64,000 nucleotides of DNA from Pomacea canaliculata (lineage: Eukaryota > Mollusca > Gastropoda > Architaenioglossa > Ampullariidae). Location of the stretch: contig NC_037602.1 in the NCBI RefSeq assembly GCF_003073045.1, forward strand, positions 2,294,001-2,358,000. The letters run 5' to 3'. Under the pieces are notes generated by a model, which saw only the letters and a list, made by a program, of their open reading frames with translations, was not told where the DNA came from and did not search any database. Shown piece by piece: positions 58,843 through 64,000 of the stretch. Within the stretch, counting starts at the first letter, position 1; each line of letters starts with the position of its first letter. The position numbers were made by a program, and so were the translations under genes.

Positions 58843-58986
58843 TAGTCATGTCAAACTGAGGGTCTACGAGGGCCGCATGAGATCACATTTGAGTTGTCGT
58901 GAGGGCCGCACGCATGTACAGTGTGTTTTGTGCGGGCCGCAGATGTCCTCGCAAAGGGCCGCGTGTTTGACATATCTGCTCTACAG
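58835..58986. mobile_element. 136-bp hAT-like MITE
   Basis: The element spans 58843-58978. Ends are TAGTCATGTCAAAC and GTTTGACATATCTG, inverted with few mismatches, flanked by CTCTACAT and CTCTACAG (8 bp, one difference), the duplication length of hAT transposons. The interior has repeated GAGGGCCGCA and GGGCCGC motifs near both ends. Far too short to code; it would depend on a hAT transposase elsewhere. Confidence 0.75.
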
Positions 58987-60950
58987 TTTAATCTCTAACG
59001 AAGCTAAAATATTTTACAACAAAGATCAGTTACTTCTGTTGTAGGTACGTAGTCCATGACTCAATTATTTACCTCAAATATTTCTCCCCTTCCAGTGCAG
59101 TTTTGGGTCGAAATTTTCGTCAGGCCTACGAGTGATAGAAAAGATATTTTGAAACATGAACCAAACAGTTGAACGTCAGATGGCGAGCCAGCATTTCTGG
59201 AAAGTTCGACTGTTTGGTAATACTGCTAAAGAATGACAGACAGACCATAAACTTCCATCGTGAACTTTAGTCTGGTGCGAGACAGTCAAGTCCCAGGTTC
59301 TTCTGTTTCTTAGCCTCTCAAACCTCGAATAACAACACAATTCGACATCTGTATGGGCTGGTGAGCAAACTGTTTCTTTTTGTAACACTTGGCAGAGGAT
59401 TTCTTTTCATGTGCTGGGACTGATCTCAAAAAAAAAAAAAAAAAAAAAAGGCTGAGGAAATGTTAAAAAAGACTAAATCTTTGCCATTGACGTTTTTGTT
59501 CTGTCTTTCAAGTTTCCGCGGCTAGCCAAATAATTTACTCGTTTTTTTGGAATGTTTGTTTTGAAAGTCAGTTGTTGACAAGGAATCGAATATCCAGTGG
59601 AATGTCGAGACAGTTGTGATCGAGAAGACAAACTCCATGTTTGCTGCATGGTTATCTTTGAGCGTGGGGAGGGCAAGGAGGGTGAATACGTGCGACTGAA
59701 CCTCCTGAGCCACCCATTTTTTTTTTTTTTTTTCATTTTCCTTCCTTCTTCCTTTCGTCAACCATTTTTATAATCTCCGCCTTCGTCTTAATTTTGCGAT
59801 TACTTATTTTTTGTTGCTCGTCATAAAGTTGTGTGACTCGAGGTCTTATCAACAACCGTGGAGGTAAGACCAGACCGGAAGTAGACACGACAAAGACCGG
59901 AAACACTCAGGGATAAGACCACGGACAGTGTGAAGACAGGTTTCGATCGCATGCCGTCAGTGCGAGCCAAAGGATATGAAGGATTGTTTTCGGTTTTCTT
60001 ATTTGTTTTGAACGGGATGCGACTGTTTCCTGGCGCAACAAAAACTACATCAGGGTGCAGGGCCCATCACCAGCGTTAGCCTGTGATGTGTTTTAGAGTG
60101 CTCTCCCCTGGCTTCTCCCAAGGGGATCGGACAGAAGGGGCTGGCAGATATTGCAGGGAGTAGGAAGATAGAAAGAGAGAGAATCATTCGGCGACAAGTT
60201 TGTTTTCTTAATCATTCCATGCTGCTTCACACCAAGTTCTCTGATAACTTCTTTTTTCCCCCTTGAGAACGGGGTCATGACCCTGTGAGCTGGTCTCCTC
60301 CATCTGTCGAGATTTTCTTGGGTGTGGACGACAACACCCACAGGTAAAGAAATATGGCAAAGTGAACATTTTTATTCTAGAGCTTATGAGTTCATTCCCT
60401 TGTCTATGGGTAGGCGAGTCTGATTCACCGGTTCACTTTTCGTGATTGTATCACATTTTTTTTTTTCAAACAGGCGCTCGCGCTCACACACACACAGACA
60501 AGGATGATCGTTATCATTACTGTCTATATCCTCACTGCTGAGCAAATAACATTCTCCTTCAAAGTATACCCTATGTTGATAAGGACGATTATCATCAGCA
60601 ACAACAGCTGGGAGTGAGTGAGGGAAGGAAGGAGAGAGATTGTTCGTCTAAAGCACAGACCGCCAAGGAGTAACGAGGACAAAATATGTTTATAAACCAG
60701 CCTGGGTGCAGAATTCTTCCTGTAAACCACCACAGATTCTTTACAGGTGCTTTCGCCAGTCATATCAAGAAGAGGCCAGACTAGTGCAGCAATCAAGTTT
60801 TTAAAACTGTCGCGTAAAAAAAAAATAACCTCCAAGTATGTAGTTCTCGGTCATCAACGACACAGATAATTTATTCAGCATTATGTCCTCTTCAGTTCAC
60901 TATGAACCCATCATCATACCTTATCTCCTTATTTCATTCAGTCCTTTATT
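58987..60950. other. no gene seen
   Basis: A run at 59428-59449 and T run at 59716-59734; otherwise unrecognised. Confidence 0.5.
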
Positions 60951-61195
60951 AAATTTTTCACTCATTCTGTCACTCTCACTAACTCGATGAATAATTTGTT
61001 AGCTCAATTAACTCTTTAATTCAGTGGCTCAATAGCTAAATGACTAAATGACTAACTGAACGACTCACCAAGTAATTCGCTCACTACTTTACCGACTCAC
61101 CAACTCGCTCGTCCTTTCCTTCACTGAATTGCTCACTGGCTGAATCATTAACTCACTGACTCAGACTTGCTCACTAACTTACTGTGACCAAACCC
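60950..61195 (+). repeat. degenerate ACTC/ACTG-type low-complexity region
   Basis: About 240 bp rich in CTCACT, ACTCAC, GACTAA and AACTCA words at roughly 4- and 8-base spacing. It looks like an old (ACTC)n or (ACTCACTG)n microsatellite worn by mutation. Confidence 0.65.
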
Positions 61196-62685
61196 TCCCG
61201 ACCTCACACAGACCGTCGGCTATATCTCCTTCCTGTTAATGCCTTCGCCTTCGCCAGTCAGAGGACAATTTTAACACCTTCACCCGCTCCGACTGAAGGC
61301 AGGAAGGGCAGAAAACAAATAAAACATGACTCCGAGAATGTTTTTAGCGGTTGCTAGGGTTTCAAGCAGACAACATCAGTTCGGCCTTTCTACCCCGAGT
61401 ATGTATGGGAACTGATGGGCGTTGGGAGAGCTTCGGGGGTCGGTAGCCGGCTCCGTGGCCCCAAATGTACAAACATTGTCTATTCTCGAGTACTCCAGCA
61501 GGCCGAGCTTCACCCTGCCTCCCGATATTTTGAGCTTTGCCGGGTGCTTTCACCCGACGTGTGGCGGCTATTTCTGGCGCAGCGCTCGAGCGTCTGAGAG
61601 TAAGCCAGATCTGACAAAGCTCATGCTTTAAATGTCATTGCCCCCTTCATCCCCTTCATCCCCATCTCACCCCTCCACACCCACTGCAAGCACAGAGGTG
61701 GGTAGGTGAGCTGTCTGAAGCAGTTCGCATCTACCGCGGGTAGTCTTTGTTTGTCAGAAGCGGATGGGTGAGCTGAATTTTATTTCCACCCCTCAGTCTG
61801 CCAGGGGTGTTCTATGGAGCTGGGTTTACATGTTATTAATGGCTTTGGCGTGAGAAGCCCTTTAACAGAAATATGGGAGAATGTGGAGTTTGTGAGAGAC
61901 GAAGCATGGAAGAAATGACAGGCAGGTCATACAATAATCATAAACATATCAAGAAGGACGTATGCAAAATGTCAAAAAAGCGAATCTTTCAGAAAAAATA
62001 ACAAGAAAAATTAGTAGGTTAAGGCAAAGAAAGGAGGAAAGTAATACTTTTATCAAGACAAATGATCAGCTGAGAAGATCAATTAAAAAAAAAAGTGAAA
62101 GAAAAGGAGACAGGAGGAAGATAAATGAAGATAGAAAAAGAAGCAACTAAATGAGGGGAGATAAGGAAGAGATTAAACAAGAAGAATAGGAGAGCGCAAA
62201 ACATTCACATACAGAGAATAAACAATCCAGGAACTCATTCAAATCGTGTGCACATAGACATAAATTGGCAGATACTCTCCAGGAAAACAAAAAAAAATTC
62301 TCAAAAAAAGTTCCCTTAGATCGAAACATGAAATGTCAGGAGGTTACACATAAATAAGTTGACAAGTGATTTTCTATTTTAGTTCAGAGTGCGTGTGCAG
62401 ACAAGGAAATGTTTCTTCTTTCCTGAATGTCATTGTCGGTAAAGTACATTTGTATTGCAGGTTTATTTTTCTTTCTCTCTCTCTCAAACACACATAAATA
62501 CTCTCTTCAGTTTATTGTCCATGATTCAATACTGTGCACAATAACAATTCCTTTAGTAACAGAGGTGAGACTGTTACTTAGTGCTTGAATCGGCGAAATG
62601 GTGTAAATGCAGTCTGATCATGTCTCCACTTGCATTGTACAGCCCTATGATCTGTTGTTTTTATTTTTAAAAGTGCACCCATGGA
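61196..62685. other. no gene; purine-rich 61.9-62.3 kb
   Basis: 61330-61620 is GC-richer with two overlapping unrecognised frames. 61900-62330 is A/G-rich on the plus strand, like a weaker form of the 52.7-kb tract. Confidence 0.45.
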
Positions 62686-62689
62686 TATT

Positions 62690-62796
62690 CCGAAATTCGA
62701 ACTTTTGAGCTAGAAAGATTCCTGCGCTAATCGGGAATGGAACCAGCGCGCTCTCAGTTCAGACGCCAGCGCTCTAACCACTCGGCTCTCCACTTC
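62690..62796 (-). mobile_element. tRNA-derived SINE head (minus strand)
   Basis: On the minus strand GAGAGCCGAGTGGTTAGAGC (A-box region, class II tRNA-like) and CTGGTTCCATTCCCG (B box) are spaced as in a tRNA. There is no intact acceptor stem, so this is a SINE head and not a tRNA gene. Confidence 0.6.
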
Positions 62797-63210
62797 CCCA
62801 TTCTGACTGATCCCGGACTGGAAGCATGGAATTCTAGGAAAGTAATGCTATACCTTTCTGGAGTAAATTAGAGATAGTGGACCACACACTGTGAAGAAAT
62901 GCTGCCAGAGCCACCCGGCGATGTATTCTCAAAGGTGCACGTCTCACGCCGACTCTACTGCAGCCAGTATATCTTCCTCTGCTCCCCGGGTAGTGGTCGC
63001 AGTAAAACAACCGAAATATTGCTGAAGATTAGCGGCGAGGGTGTATTCGACCGCTTTGATGTGGCAATGAATGTCAACGAGGCAAACTATAGATGGCAGC
63101 AAACAGGAGAGTAAAATATGGCGGCAGTTTCCCTGTCCAGCTGATATAATGTAATCAGTGCTCTCTCTTTTTCTTCTCTCTCACAGACACACACAGATAC
63201 ACATGGAGAG
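62797..63210. other. no gene seen
   Basis: A 71-codon open frame starting at 62899 is unrecognised. It has no splice or family support. Confidence 0.4.
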
Positions 63211-63211
63211 C

Positions 63212-63425
63212 AAAGTATTGTCGAGTGATTAAAGCATTAGTGTTCAAACATGGAGGCGTGATAGTTCGATACCCGGTTGGCGCAGCACACTGCCTCGGTT
63301 GTCTGAACTGTCAGGACAGGGTGTCTGATTTCACAGAGGGTTGGAGAAGGGAGGAAACGAGGAAGAGGAGGTGAGCACCGCACTCACGAAAATCTAGGTC
63401 CCTCTACCTACTTCCCCCTAGGAAC
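63212..63425 (+). mobile_element. tRNA-derived SINE copy
   Basis: TTGTCGAGTGATTAAAGCAT (A-box region) and GATAGTTCGATACCCGG (B box), then a non-tRNA body ending near CCCCCTAGGAACGAATGG. The head resembles that of the copy in the CH25H-like intron. No target duplication is seen. Confidence 0.55.
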
Positions 63426-64000
63426 GAATGGCTACAGTACGACCTTTACTTTTACACACACACACAGACATACTCTTTTTTTTCGCTCAAACATACAAAC
63501 AACTCTCATTTCTCTTAAACAGAAGGAAGAGAGACACAGGGGGAGGGAAAGGGGGGATTTGATTTGATTTTTTATCTGTCTTTAATAGGGCCTTAGCCTA
63601 CATTTTGAATGGATGTTGTTTATAGGATAAAACCAGTAGATTGTATACAACATGTAAAGTGTAAACACGGGATTTAACATCCAAACAGCGAACCTACTGA
63701 TAAGAGTCTCTTTGTTTATAACATATTTTTCTTCCTGCATGTAGTTTTATTGTTGGACGACAAAACCAACCAAAGTCTTTAGATATCCGGCATCTACAAT
63801 GTTAGATACCAATAAGAGGAAGAGAGAGGGAAAGTGTGGAAAGAGGAAAGAATATGCATGAATGCATGCGCGCGTGTGCGTGTGTGTGTGTGCGCGCGTG
63901 TGAACATACGTGGAGGTGTGACGGGCACGACCACAGAGCGACCTGTCTACAAATGGAATTGATCCTCAAACCTCACCAAACGCTTCGGGAATATCTTTTC
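63426..64000. other. right edge, no gene seen
   Basis: CA run near 63456 and a GC/GT alternating purine-pyrimidine run at 63866-63902. Otherwise unrecognised. Confidence 0.45.

Noticed and set aside
62690-62796. tRNA gene
   Set aside because: A and B boxes are present but there is no matching acceptor stem or clean anticodon arm; it fits a SINE head.
62899-63114. 71-codon open frame
   Set aside because: No family, splice or conservation evidence.
1-64000. CRISPR arrays, operons, bacterial features
   Set aside because: Introns, SINEs and gene types show nuclear animal DNA; no spaced identical repeats were seen.

Overview
The window is eukaryotic nuclear DNA. Genes are split by GT-AG introns, intergenic DNA is AT-rich, simple repeats are plentiful, and there are tRNA-derived SINEs, a Tigger/pogo element, a hAT-like MITE and a decayed LINE. 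The protein set (stand-alone PHM, a cholesterol 25-hydroxylase-like enzyme, a BTB-BACK-PHR protein, a divergent orphan neuropeptide-type GPCR) and the SINE style suggest a lophotrochozoan, most likely a gastropod mollusc. The species was not determined.

Layout. 0.1-1.0 kb: internally deleted Tigger element. 1.3-2.3 kb: a MYND-finger exon on the minus strand and two divergent candidate start exons 21 bp apart. 2.3-10.9 kb: mostly non-coding, with a SINE, a ~43 bp minisatellite and a broken THAP finger. 10.9-12.6 kb: two-exon cholesterol 25-hydroxylase-like gene (+). 15.5-17.0 kb: possible small minus-strand gene. 17.1-17.9 kb: LINE fossil. 18.9-24.6 kb: twelve-exon PHM gene (+), facing 24.9-27.4 kb: BTB-BACK-PHR gene (-). 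29.2-29.5 kb: young SINE with a perfect 14-bp target duplication. 30.2-41.7 kb: a possible unrecognised two-exon gene (+). 33-45 kb: dispersed repeats, minisatellites, a hairpin and a decayed SINE. 50.8-52.2 kb: intact single-exon GPCR (-). 52.7-53.4 kb: long purine-rich strand. 53-64 kb: largely gene-free, with a 136-bp hAT-like MITE and two SINE heads.

The genes do not form an operon or an obvious pathway. PHM makes the C-terminal amide of neuropeptides and the GPCR is of neuropeptide-receptor type, but they lie 26 kb apart and there is no evidence that they are linked. PHM and the BTB gene are otherwise well conserved, yet each needs several single-base frame corrections, mostly one missing base in or beside a short run. 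The CH25H-like gene and the GPCR are clean. This looks like either local consensus error or recent gene decay. I found no convincing new multi-gene system. The best candidates for something undescribed are the two-exon gene at 30.2/41.7 kb, two pairs of unrecognised dispersed repeats, and a miRNA-sized hairpin at 43.2 kb.
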